From: Compostimonas suwonensis
GTDB lineage: Bacteria; Actinomycetota; Actinomycetes; Actinomycetales; Microbacteriaceae
DNA length: 64,000 nt
Assembly: GCF_002797855.1 (NCBI RefSeq)
Contig: NZ_PGFB01000003.1
Location: 186,001-250,000 of the forward strand
Reading direction: 5' to 3'
The position numbers and the translations under genes are program-made. This document shows positions 26,327 to 35,700 of this stretch, one piece after another; the stretch's first letter is position 1; the number at the start of each line of letters is the position of its first letter. The notes under the pieces are model-generated. The model did no database searches, was not told the DNA's origin, and saw nothing but the letters and a program-made list of their open reading frames with translations.

Positions 26327-28504
26327 GTGACGATCACCGACCCCGTCGTCCATCTTGCAGCCGGAGGCACGAGCCTCGTCATAGCGACGGATGGCGGTGA
26401 GCTCCCCCGCATCCTGCACTGGGGCGAGTTCCTCGGCCCGCTGACGGCCGACGACCTGGCAGGGCTCCTCGCGTCGAGCCGACCCGTGCTCCGCGACAGC
26501 GTCGTCTCGGTGCCGCAGCCGGTGCCCGTGCTCGCGCAGCTCGCGACCGGCTGGCTGGGCAGGCCGGGTCTGCTCGGCGACAGCGGGGGAACGCGGTGGG
26601 CGCCGTGCTTCCGTCACGCCGTGTACACCGCGCAGCTCTCGGAGGCGGGCCAGTCGCTGAGCTGCACCGCGATCGATCCGGAGTACGCCCTCGAGCTCAC
26701 CCTGACGATCGAGGTGCTCGAGGCCGGCGGCGTGGTGCGCCAGCGTGCCGAGCTGCGCAACACCGACGCGACCCCGTACGAGGTGCAGAGGATCGAGCTG
26801 GCCTTCCCTCTGCCGAACGACGCCACCGAGGTGCTCGACTTCACCGGGCGATGGGCGAGGGAGCGCTCGCCGCAGCGGCTCCCGCTCAACGTCGGCGAGT
26901 GGGTGCGGGAGTCCCGAGGCGGCAAGCCGGGCCTCGAGAACACCCTGCTGACCATCGCCGGAGAGAGCGGCTTCGGCGCGCGATCCGGCGTCGTCCGGGC
27001 GACCCATCTCGCCTGGAGCGGCAATCAGGTGCAGGCGATCGAGCGCACCCCCTCCGACGTACGGCGGCTGACCGGCGCCGAGACGCTCGCGCCCGGCGAG
27101 GTCGTGCTGGGCGCCGGCGAGAGCTACGCGACCCCCTGGTTCTACGGCTCGTGGGGTGTCGGGCTCGACGAGGTGCAGGCACGGTTCCACGCCTTCGTCA
27201 GATCGCGCCCGCAGCATCCGGGCACGCGTCGGCCGGTGATCGTCAACACCTGGGAGGCCGTCTACTTCGACCACGATCTCGACACCCTGCTGCGTCTGGC
27301 CGAGGCGGGCGCTGCGGCCGGGGCGGAGCGTTTTGTGCTCGACGACGGCTGGTTCACCGGGCGCCGCGACGACACCACCTCGCTCGGCGACTGGCAGCTC
27401 GACGACGGCCTCTGGCCGGCGGGTCTCAATCCGCTCGTCGAGAGGGTGCGAGAGCTGGGCATGGAGTTCGGCCTGTGGTTCGAGCCGGAGATGGTCAACC
27501 TGGATTCCCGGCTGGCTCGCGAGCATCCGGAGTGGATCTTCGACGCCGGGCACGGCGCCGGCCCGAGTTCCCGCTTCCAGCACGTGCTCGACCTCGGCCA
27601 CGAGGAGGCCTACGAGCACGTCTTCGCCCAGATCTCGGGGCTGGTCGACCGGTATTCGATCGACTACATCAAGTGGGACCACAACCGTTACCTCCTGGAT
27701 GCCGGGCACACCCCCTCCGGCCGCGCCGGCCTGAGACGGCAGACGCTCCAGGCCTATCGGATGATGGCGCAGCTGAAGGCGGAGCACTCGGGCCTCGAGA
27801 TCGAATCCTGTGCGAGCGGAGGCGGCCGGGTCGACCTGGGGGTCCTCGAGTTCACCGACAGGGTGTGGCCGAGCGACTGCAACGACCCGCACGAGCGAGC
27901 GCAGATTCAGCGCTGGACGGGACTCCTCCTGCCCCCCGAGCTTCAGGGCACTCACATCGGAGCGCACGAGTCGCACACGACTCATCGAGCACATCCCGTC
28001 TCGTTCCGTGGCGAGAAGGCGATCTGGGGGCACCTCGGCCTCGAGGTCGACCTCCTCGAGCTCGGCGAGGCCGAGCTCGCCGCCGTCACCGGCTGGATCG
28101 CCTTCCACAAGGCGAATCGTGAGCTCCTGCACTCCGGCGTCGGCGTCCACGCCGATCTGGGCGACCCGGCCCTGCGCCTGGAGGGCGTCGTCTCGGCCGA
28201 CCGCTCGGAGGCGCTCTACGGCTTCACCGCGCTCGACCGCTCCACGACCTGGCCGAACGGCCGCATCCGGTTCCCGGGGCTCGACGATGCGAGACGGTAC
28301 CGCGTCTCGGTCGTCGCGCCGGGGGAGACCGCCGCTCATCGGGAGGGACTGCCGCCGTGGGCTCGCACGGATGCCGCGGGCGACGGGTTCGCCGAGGCAT
28401 CCGCCGCCCTGGAGCTGCCCGGCGCCGTGCTGCGCGCGGTGGGGGTCGAGGCCCCCGCCCTCGACCCGGACCGCTCGGTGCTCATCCGCGTCGTCGCCCT
28501 CTGA
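26327..28504 (+). CDS. Alpha-galactosidase, GH36
   Basis: Retaining alpha-galactosidase of 725 residues. The N-terminal beta-sandwich (about 1-310) is followed by a TIM barrel (about 315-640) with the nucleophile Asp451 in YIKWDHNR and the acid/base Asp517 in WPSDCND, plus LDDGWFTGRRDD and WFEPEMVN. A C-terminal beta domain ends at 725. GTG 26327 is chosen 55 bases after gntR. There is no signal peptide, so it acts on imported galactosides. It is last in set A; with the fucosidase it suggests a substrate with both fucose and galactose. Confidence 0.92.
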   Translation: MTITDPVVHLAAGGTSLVIATDGGELPRILHWGEFLGPLTADDLAGLLASSRPVLRDSVVSVPQPVPVLAQLATGWLGRPGLLGDSGGTRWAPCFRHAVYTAQLSEAGQSLSCTAIDPEYALELTLTIEVLEAGGVVRQRAELRNTDATPYEVQRIELAFPLPNDATEVLDFTGRWARERSPQRLPLNVGEWVRESRGGKPGLENTLLTIAGESGFGARSGVVRATHLAWSGNQVQAIERTPSDVRRLTGAETLAPGEVVLGAGESYATPWFYGSWGVGLDEVQARFHAFVRSRPQHPGTRRPVIVNTWEAVYFDHDLDTLLRLAEAGAAAGAERFVLDDGWFTGRRDDTTSLGDWQLDDGLWPAGLNPLVERVRELGMEFGLWFEPEMVNLDSRLAREHPEWIFDAGHGAGPSSRFQHVLDLGHEEAYEHVFAQISGLVDRYSIDYIKWDHNRYLLDAGHTPSGRAGLRRQTLQAYRMMAQLKAEHSGLEIESCASGGGRVDLGVLEFTDRVWPSDCNDPHERAQIQRWTGLLLPPELQGTHIGAHESHTTHRAHPVSFRGEKAIWGHLGLEVDLLELGEAELAAVTGWIAFHKANRELLHSGVGVHADLGDPALRLEGVVSADRSEALYGFTALDRSTTWPNGRIRFPGLDDARRYRVSVVAPGETAAHREGLPPWARTDAAGDGFAEASAALELPGAVLRAVGVEAPALDPDRSVLIRVVAL

Positions 28505-28514
28505 GCCGTCGCCC

Positions 28515-29507
28515 TCAGCTCCAGGCGCGGGCGCCGCGCTCGGCCCAGTACCTCTCGGGCGGCTCGGCGAGTGAGGCCAGCCGGTCTGCGGGCAGCTGCG
28601 GCACCTTCGCGGCGAGGCTCTCGCGCAGCTGCTTGCGGGTGACTGCTCCGCTCAAGACGACGTCGGCCCACGGATGCGCGACGGCGGCGCCGATCGCGAG
28701 CCCCGAGAGCGGCTGGCCGTCGGCCGCGGCGAGGGCCGCGGCATCCGTCTCGGCGCCCCGGGAGGTGAGGCGGCCGTTCGCGAGCACCTCCTTCACGACC
28801 ACGAGCCATCGTGCCTCGTTCGCCTGCGCGAGCGCGTCGGCGGCGGACTGCTCGAGCAGATTCCACGTCGTCTGCACGGCGGTGAAAGGGGAGTCGTCGA
28901 GCGCGAGCGCGGCCTCGATGACGGCGCCCTGGCTCGGTCCGCTCGTCGAGAAGCCGACCCGCACCCCGTCCGCGGCGAGCCCGCGGAGCCGGTCGAGGAG
29001 TGCTCCGTCGGCGAGCACGGGGCTATCGGGGGTGAGCGAGTGCACGAGGTACACGTCGGGAGCGGTGCCGAGCGCCTGCACCGATTGTGGCCACTGCCGG
29101 TCGAGCATCGCGAGGCTGTGCTCCTTGCGCTCGTGGGTCGCGGCATCCATGCGCCACTCGCCCACGTACTCGTAGCCCCACTTCGAGCCGATCGTGAGCT
29201 CGTCACGGCGACCCGGATGCGTCTCCAGCCATGAGCCGAGAAAATGCTCGGCGAGGCCGTACGACCGCGCGGCGTCGATGTAGCGGATGCCCAGCCACCA
29301 CGCGGCATCCAGCAGGTTGTGGGCGCGCTCCTGCATCATCGCGACCGACCGGGCGGCGCCCTCGCCGAGGTCGTCGTCTCGCCCCTCGGTGATGTAGGCG
29401 GGGCGCCCGATCGCCGCGAGCCCCAGCCCGATGCGCGACTCGAGGCCGGTGCCGTCGTCGATGCCGTGGGTGTCCTGGCTGTCGTGGGTGTCGTGGCTGT
29501 CGCTCAT
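28515..29507 (-). CDS. Aldo/keto reductase
   Basis: Protein of 330 residues in the aldo/keto reductase family: Asp and Tyr in YIDAARSYGLAEHFLGSWL, Lys in IGSKWGYEYVGEW and His in LVHSLTPDSP. It is divergent in sequence from the fucose-dehydrogenase-like copies. The N-terminus has a short His/Asp-rich repeat (SHDTHDSQDTHG). It is convergent with the GH36 gene, 10 bases apart, so it is outside the set A operon. The substrate is unknown. Confidence 0.85.
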   Translation of the reverse strand: MSDSHDTHDSQDTHGIDDGTGLESRIGLGLAAIGRPAYITEGRDDDLGEGAARSVAMMQERAHNLLDAAWWLGIRYIDAARSYGLAEHFLGSWLETHPGRRDELTIGSKWGYEYVGEWRMDAATHERKEHSLAMLDRQWPQSVQALGTAPDVYLVHSLTPDSPVLADGALLDRLRGLAADGVRVGFSTSGPSQGAVIEAALALDDSPFTAVQTTWNLLEQSAADALAQANEARWLVVVKEVLANGRLTSRGAETDAAALAAADGQPLSGLAIGAAVAHPWADVVLSGAVTRKQLRESLAAKVPQLPADRLASLAEPPERYWAERGARAWS

Positions 29508-29614
29508 CAGTGGCCTCCCGCCGCTCGATCGTGCGCCGCCGCGAAAGCGACGGCACCTCTAGCTTGGCGTGTGCTTGGCGTGTGCGAGGCGTGTCGTTGA
29601 AGTGTCGGGTCGCA

Positions 29615-29682
29615 GTGCGCGATCACGCACTTTACAAATTGTGCGCGATCACGCACAATGAAATAAGTGCGCGATCACGCAC
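29615..29682. promoter_or_regulatory. Three evenly spaced HipB-type operators
   Basis: GTGCGCGATCACGCAC occurs exactly three times, starting at 29615, 29641 and 29667, a constant 26-base period. Each copy has GTGCG/CGCAC arms, and the flanks extend the palindrome differently in each (AG/CT, TT/AA, TAA/TTA). The array ends 16 bases ahead of the hipB start codon and is separated by AT-rich spacers, so it must overlap the promoter. Confidence 0.85.
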
Positions 29683-29698
29683 TTATCGAGAGGCCATC

Positions 29699-29914
29699 AT
29701 GAGGGTGCACACGGCGCGAGAGCTCGGCGGGCTGGTTCGTGACCGCCGGGAGCGGTTGGGGATGACCCAGCAGGAGGTGGCGAAACGAGCAATGGTCACG
29801 AGGGAGTGGCTCGGGCGCTTCGAAAACGGGAAGGCCACGGTGCCGCTGGCGAGAGTCCTCGACGTGCTCACGGCACTCGGACTCGTCCTCGACGTGGAGG
29901 AGATCGATGGCTGA
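29699..29914 (+). CDS. hipB: HipB-like antitoxin, Xre-family helix-turn-helix
   Basis: Short DNA-binding protein of 71 residues; nearly all of it is an Xre helix-turn-helix (LGGLVRDRRERLGMTQQEVA then VTREWLGRFENGKATVP). It overlaps hipA by 8 bases (ATGGCTGA). In HipBA systems HipB neutralises HipA and represses the operon cooperatively; the three palindromes directly upstream are the obvious sites. The start ATG 29699 has GAGAGG nearby. Confidence 0.9.
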   Translation: MRVHTARELGGLVRDRRERLGMTQQEVAKRAMVTREWLGRFENGKATVPLARVLDVLTALGLVLDVEEIDG

Positions 29915-31175
29915 CAAGGAACTCTTCGTCTACATGGATGGTGCGAAGGCAGGAATCGTCGCACAATCGGCACAGGGCAACACGACCTTCGACTATGACG
30001 AGGATTACCGGAGGTCGGCGAACCCGACCCCTTTGTCGCTCTCCATGCCTCTGACGCGGGAACGGCATCCATCTCGGGTAGTCGTTCCGTTCCTGCAGGG
30101 ACTATTGCCCGACAACGAGGCGCGCCTCGCGCGGCTGGCAGCCGAATATCGTACGTCGACGAGTCCGTTCGCCCTGCTGAGCTATCTCGGGCGGGATGCC
30201 GCGGGAGCGATTCAGCTGTTGCCGCCGGGAGTCGACTCCGACGATGCCGCCGTGCGGCGGGGGAGAATCCAGCGGCTGAGTGCGGCCGACTTCTCGGAGC
30301 TGATCCGCGACGTCGTCGAGAACTCGGACACGTGGGGAAGCCGTTCCGGTGCAGAAGCCCGCTGGAGCCTGCCCGGCGCCCAGCCGAAGATCGCGCTCTT
30401 CCGGTTCGACGACGGCACCTGGGGTGTACCGGACGACTCGACGCCGACGACTCATATCCTCAAGCCTGCGGTCCGACCTTATGCAGACCACGACATCAAC
30501 GAGCACGTCACCATGGGGGCGGCCGAGAGGCTCGGGCTCGATGTCGCCGATCATGGGATCGTGACCACACACGCTGGTGATCGTGTTTTCGTCACCCGCC
30601 GGTACGACAGGGTCGAGATCAACGGCCGTTGGGCGCGCTTGCACCAGGAGGACGTCTGCCAAGCGTTGTCCGTCCCGCCCGCCAAGAAATACCAGTCGGA
30701 TGGCGGCCCCGGGGTTGCGCAGATCGCGGAGCTCCTCCGAGGCTCCATCCCAGACCTCGATGCGCGCAGACGAGCGCAGGAGCAGTTCTTCGGCGCGCTC
30801 GTGTTCTCGGTCTCCGCCGCCTGCACAGACGCCCACGCCAAGAACTACTCGTTGCTGCTCAGCGGGCGGAGTGTGAGACTTGCGCCCCTCTACGACCTCG
30901 GAACCCATGCGCCCTACCCGGCGTCGGCTCCGCTGAAGGGAGCCATGAGGATCGGTGGGGAGTATCGACTCGATGCGATCTCCAAACGGGATCTCGTCAC
31001 CGTGGCACACAAGCTGTCGCTCGACGAGGACTGGGCCGAACGGCGAGTCGACGAGATCAGGAACGGTGTGACCGAGGCGTTCGCGGGCGCGGCGTCGCTG
31101 CTGGAGGCGCCTTTCGCCCAGACGGTCGCCGATGCAGTCGCTGCCATCGCCACGAGTCGAGGCTGGTCGAGCTGA
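29907..31175 (+). CDS. hipA: HipA-family serine/threonine kinase toxin
   Basis: Protein of 422 residues. The N-terminal subdomain (about 1-105) has NPTPLSLSMPL and LQGLLPDNE, typical HipA. The kinase core has the ATP-site loop SLPGAQPKIAL, HQEDVCQAL, the catalytic loop TDAHAKNYS and the metal-binding APLYDLG. All core motifs look intact, so it should be an active kinase. E. coli HipA phosphorylates glutamyl-tRNA synthetase and causes persistence; the target here is unknown. It lies between the two glycan gene sets with lower-GC, less biased codon use, which suggests later arrival. Confidence 0.9.
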   Translation: MADKELFVYMDGAKAGIVAQSAQGNTTFDYDEDYRRSANPTPLSLSMPLTRERHPSRVVVPFLQGLLPDNEARLARLAAEYRTSTSPFALLSYLGRDAAGAIQLLPPGVDSDDAAVRRGRIQRLSAADFSELIRDVVENSDTWGSRSGAEARWSLPGAQPKIALFRFDDGTWGVPDDSTPTTHILKPAVRPYADHDINEHVTMGAAERLGLDVADHGIVTTHAGDRVFVTRRYDRVEINGRWARLHQEDVCQALSVPPAKKYQSDGGPGVAQIAELLRGSIPDLDARRRAQEQFFGALVFSVSAACTDAHAKNYSLLLSGRSVRLAPLYDLGTHAPYPASAPLKGAMRIGGEYRLDAISKRDLVTVAHKLSLDEDWAERRVDEIRNGVTEAFAGAASLLEAPFAQTVADAVAAIATSRGWSS

Positions 31176-31242
31176 CCCGCCGGCCGTGCGCCACACGGCT
31201 TGTTCGGAGATCATCCTCGGCTCGGCTGTCGCATGGGCTCGG

Positions 31243-31599
31243 CTATCGCACCGGCCAGGAGAGGTCCCAGATCAGCGCGCCGGGCTCGTGCGGCTCGTGT
31301 CGCTCGTGCGGCTCCGGTGCCGGTCGTGCGCCGTCGTCGAGGAAGGGCGCCACCTCCTCCTGCCACCGGCGATTGACCGGATCGGCGTCGAGGGCGGCGC
31401 GCATCGCCTCGGCGTCGCGCGCGACCACCCGATGTGTGAGAACGGTGCCGTTCCGGAAGATCGCCCAGGCGAGCACTCCGGCGTCGCGCATGCTCGCGTC
31501 GAGGTCGCGGGGCACGGCGCGGTGGCACTCCTCGTATGCGCGTTCCCGGCCCGCCGCGAGGCGGGTCGTGAACTCGAACTCGTCGACGTCTGGGTGCAT
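31243..31599 (-). CDS. L-rhamnose/L-fucose mutarotase family protein
   Basis: Protein of 118 residues of the RhaM-type (DUF718) ferredoxin-like fold, interconverting sugar anomers. The pattern of the family is visible: YEECHRAVPRDLDASMRDAG, then WAIFRNGTVLTHRVV and WDLSW-type ending. It is divergent from the set B regulator and shares the repeat-bearing intergenic region, so is probably co-regulated with set B. Fucose or rhamnose specificity cannot be read from sequence. The C-terminal EPHERHEPHEPG stretch is lineage-specific. Confidence 0.85.
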   Translation of the reverse strand: MHPDVDEFEFTTRLAAGRERAYEECHRAVPRDLDASMRDAGVLAWAIFRNGTVLTHRVVARDAEAMRAALDADPVNRRWQEEVAPFLDDGARPAPEPHERHEPHEPGALIWDLSWPVR

Positions 31600-31848
31600 G
31601 GCGGGTCTCCGGCAGCTGCGAGGGGATGAGGGGGAGAAGGATGAAGCGGGCCGCTGAATCCAGGTTAAATCATATCTATTTCAATCAAACCGCCACCGAT
31701 GAGGCCCGTTTTCCCTGATGATCGGCGATCGAAAGCCCGATTTCGCACACAGTGAGCAATTAAGAACTAGATCTATTTTGACAATTACGCCGCAGATGTC
31801 ATACTGAATCCGGTTTAGATGAGATTCTTCAGAGACGAGGGCCCGGCG
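31600..31848. promoter_or_regulatory. Divergent regulatory region of set B with paired repeats
   Basis: The AT-rich region between the mutarotase (minus) and gntR (plus) has TTGACA (31778-31783) and CATACT (31800-31805) with 16-base spacing as the plus promoter. CTGAATCCAGGTTAAAT (31654-31670) and CTGAATCCGGTTTAGAT (31804-31820) match at 14 of 17 bases, one next to each gene. ATCTATTT also occurs twice (31673 and 31771). The repeats are candidate operators of the adjacent GntR protein. Confidence 0.55.
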
Positions 31849-32643
31849 ATGGCAGCACAGGAATCCCGCGCGGCATCCGCCGAGCGCGGCGTGGCGCCCG
31901 AGAGCGCCGCGCCCTACCGGCCGGGCTACGAGCTCGTCGCGGAGCGTCTGCTGCAGTACATCGCCGAGCAGGACCTGCGCCCCGGCGACCGGCTGCCCAC
32001 CGAGCAAGGATTGGCCGACGCCTTGGATGCCACGCGCAACGTCACCCGGGAAGCCCTCAAGGTGCTCGCCGCCATGGGGCGGGTGAGCGTTCGCAAGGGC
32101 GCGGGGATCTTCGTCGCAGCATCGTCGAGTGTGCTGGCCGACGAACAGCTCGCGCACTTCCAGCCGACCGACATGGAGCACGTGCTCATGCTCCTCGACT
32201 ACCGGCGCCTCATCGAGTCCGACACCGCGCGGCGTGCGGCGACGCTGGCCACGCCGATCGAGGTCAAGGCCATCCGCGAGAGCGCCGAGCGCTCGATCGT
32301 CGCCTCCACGGCCGACAACGTCGACGAGTTCGCCCGGGCCGACGCCCAGTTCCACGACAGCATCAGCGCGGCCTCCCACAACGTCTTCCTGCAGTCCGGG
32401 GTGGTCAACATCCGCCGTTTCGCCGCCCAGACCGACACCCTGCTCTTCCACGGCGACGTGCCCGGCTCGTTCGAGGTCGCCGGCCGCCAGCACCTCGAGA
32501 TCGCGAACGCGATCGGCGCCGGCGACACCGACCTCGCATCGCGGCTGATGTCGGAGCACATCGACACGACCCAGCACCAGTTCGAGCGCAAGATCCGCGA
32601 TCGGCTCTTCGCGTTCGTCCGCGATCCGGACACAACCCCCTAA
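31849..32643 (+). CDS. GntR-family regulator, FadR subgroup (set B)
   Basis: Regulator of 264 residues. The winged helix (about 30-95) contains GDRLPTEQGLADALDATRNVTREALKVL in outline, and the FCD domain (about 105-245) has DAQFHDSISAASHN and EVAGRQHLEIANAI. ATG 31849 (MAAQESRA) is preferred because GAGGG lies 7 bases upstream; an in-frame ATG at 31819 lies within the repeat and lacks a ribosome site. It probably controls set B and the divergent mutarotase. Confidence 0.9.
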   Translation: MAAQESRAASAERGVAPESAAPYRPGYELVAERLLQYIAEQDLRPGDRLPTEQGLADALDATRNVTREALKVLAAMGRVSVRKGAGIFVAASSSVLADEQLAHFQPTDMEHVLMLLDYRRLIESDTARRAATLATPIEVKAIRESAERSIVASTADNVDEFARADAQFHDSISAASHNVFLQSGVVNIRRFAAQTDTLLFHGDVPGSFEVAGRQHLEIANAIGAGDTDLASRLMSEHIDTTQHQFERKIRDRLFAFVRDPDTTP

Positions 32644-32784
32644 ACCCGCACTCGAGACATCCGAGCGAACCGTGCACCGGCACGGTGGCGCTGATCCGTC
32701 GCGCCCGCATCCGGCCGCGCCGGCCGGCGTCGTCATCCGCACAATCGTCATCCGCATCCATCCACAAGCAGAATCGAGATTTCA

Positions 32785-35700
32785 GTGTCGAAATACACGT
32801 CGCTTCTTCGCCTCGGAGGCATCAGGCAGCTCTTGGCGGGCATCGTCATCGCCATCCTCGGCATCTTCGGCATCGGCGGTGGCCTGCCGGGCGCGCCCGG
32901 GCACGGCGGGGGCGGGCCGGGCCACGGGGGCGGGCCGGGTCACGGCGGCGGCAACCCGCCCGCACCGACCACGGAGGTCTACGTCTCGCCCACGGGCAGC
33001 GACACCGCGGCGGGCAACGAGAACACGCCCTTCCGCACCCTCGAGCGGGCGCGCGACTACGTGCGGACCATCAACGACGACATGACGGATGACATCGACG
33101 TCGTGCTCCTGGGCGGCACGCACACCCTCAGCACCCCGCTCGAGCTCGACGAGCGCGACTCGGGCACGAACGGCCACACGATCACCTACCGCGCCGGCGA
33201 GGGCGAGACCCCCGTCGTCAGCGGCGGAACCACGGTCACGGGCTGGTCGGTCTCCGACGCGGCCCGCGGCATCTACAAGGCCCACGTCGGCGCCATCGAC
33301 ACCCGCCAGCTCTACGTCGACGGCGAGCGCGAGACCCGCGCACGCGGCCCGAAGGATCCGGGAGGCTTCTCGAAGACCGCCACGGGCTTCACCGCCCCCG
33401 ACGCGACGATGTCCGCCTGGAACAACCAGTCCGACATCGAGATCACGAGCCGCTGGGGCTGGAAGCTCTACCGCTGCCCCGTGGCGTCCATCTCGGGCAC
33501 CGCCATCACGATGCAGCAGCCGTGCTTCCACAACGCCAACCTGCAGCCCGGTCAGGAGATGCAGAACCCGACCTGGATCGAGAACGCCTACGAGCTGCTC
33601 GACACCCCGGGCGAGTGGTACCTCGACAAGGCCGCCGGCGACCTCTACTACATGCCGAAGGCCGGCCAGGATCTGTCCACGGCCTCGGTCGTCGTGCCGA
33701 CCGTCGAAGGCCTCGTCGACGTCGAGGGCACCGTCGACACCCCCGTGCGCGACATCGCCTTCGAGGGCATCACCTTCTCCTACTCCTCGTGGCTCGCCCC
33801 GAGCTCCGACGACGGGCACGCGGAAGGCCAGGCCGGCTTCCGGATGGTGGGCGACGGCAACCCGACGTTCGACTCGACCCGTCTGCACTGGCTGAAGACC
33901 CCCGGGGCCGTGAACGTCGGCTACAGCGACGGCGTCTCCTTCCGCGGCAACGTCTTCACGCACCTCGGCGCCGTCGGGCTCAATCTCAACACGGGCGCGC
34001 AGGGCACGACCATCGTCGGCAACGTCTTCCGCGACATCTCGGCGACCGGCTTGCAGATCGGCGGCACCGACATCGTCGACCACCACCCCGACCACGACAG
34101 CCAGATCGTCAGGAACACGACGGTGAGCAACAACGTGATCACGAACGTCGCGGTCGAGTACACGGGCGGCACCGGCATCCTCGCGACCTACACCGACAGC
34201 ACCGTCATCGAGCACAACAAGGTCTACGACCTGCCCTACAGCGGCATCTCGCTCGGCTGGGGCTGGGGGCTGACCGATCAGGGCGGCGACACGAACTACC
34301 CCGACAACTCGGGCGTTCCCGTCTACGACACCCCGACGCCGAGCAAGGACAATGTGATCCGCTACAACGAGATCAGCGACATCATGAAGCTGCAAGCCGA
34401 CGGCGGCGCGATCTACACGATCAGCTCGAGCCCCGGAAGCATCATCACCGACAACTACATCAAGGGCGTGCCGACGCCGGCCTACGGCGCGATCTACCAC
34501 GACGAGGGCAGCCAGTGGTTCCACACCACCCGCAACGCCATCTGCGACGCCGCGTACCAGTGGATCCTGTTCAACCACGGGCTCGACATCACGGCCGACG
34601 ACAACTTCATCACCCAGCCGGCCTACACGGCGCAGGCGAACACGCTCCGCACGACGATCGCGAACAACACGACGGTGCCCGGCTGCGAGCAGCTGCCCGC
34701 CTCGATCGTGAACGCCGCGGGGCTCGAGGCCGACTACCGGCACCTCGACCCGGGGCCCGCTCCCACGGACACCACCGCTCCGACCGCTCCCGGCACACCC
34801 GTCGCGACCGCGGGCTTCCCGACCGTCGCCGACCTCAGCTGGCCCGCCTCCACCGATGACGTCGCCGTCACCGGCTACTCGGTCTACCGCGACGGCGAGC
34901 TCGTCTCGGCGTCGAAGAGCCCGAGCGTGCGGGTGAGCGGGCTCACCGAGGGCGCCGGATACTCCTTCACGGTGACGGCGAGGGATGCCGCGGGCAACGA
35001 GTCCCCGCTGAGCCAGGCCACGAGCGTGACGATGCCGAGCGGCACCGACCTCGCCCTCGGCAAGACCGTGACCGTCTCCTCGTACTCCGACCCGAACACC
35101 CCGGAGCTCGCCGTCGACGGCGACCTCGGAACCCGCTGGGCACAGGGGCTGGGGCTTCCCGACCCGTCGTGGATCCAGGTCGATCTCGGCGCCCGCTACG
35201 ACCTCAGCGGCGTCATCACGACGTTCGAGAAGTCGAGCGGCTACAAGTACCGCATCGAGGTCTCCAAGGATGCCGCGAGCTGGACGCCCGTCGACGACCA
35301 CACCTCGGCCGACACGACGACCGCCGCCAACTACTCGGTCGTCTCCGCGGGAGTGAGCGGGCGCTACGTGCGTCTCACGATCACGGGCTCCAACTACAAC
35401 GGCGGCAGCATCTACGAGCTGCAGGTCTACGGCACCCCGAGCGCCGACACGACGGACACCGAGCCGCCGGTCGCGCCGGAGCAGCCGACCGCCGTCCCGC
35501 TCCTGCCCGGGGTGCTGAACCTCTCCTGGTCGCCGACGAGCGACGACACCGCGGTGGCGAGCTACTCCGTGTACCGGGACGGCACGCTCGTGCGCACGGT
35601 TCCGGCATCCACCCTCTCGGTTCGGATCGACGGCCTCACCCCGTCGGCCGGCTACTCCTTCACGGTGACCGCCCGCGACGACGCCGGCAACGAGTCGGCA

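Noticed and set aside
28515-29507. Third L-fucose dehydrogenase
   Set aside because: Although an aldo/keto reductase near set A, it lacks the DVAPHYGLGLAEERLG signature and lies on the opposite strand.
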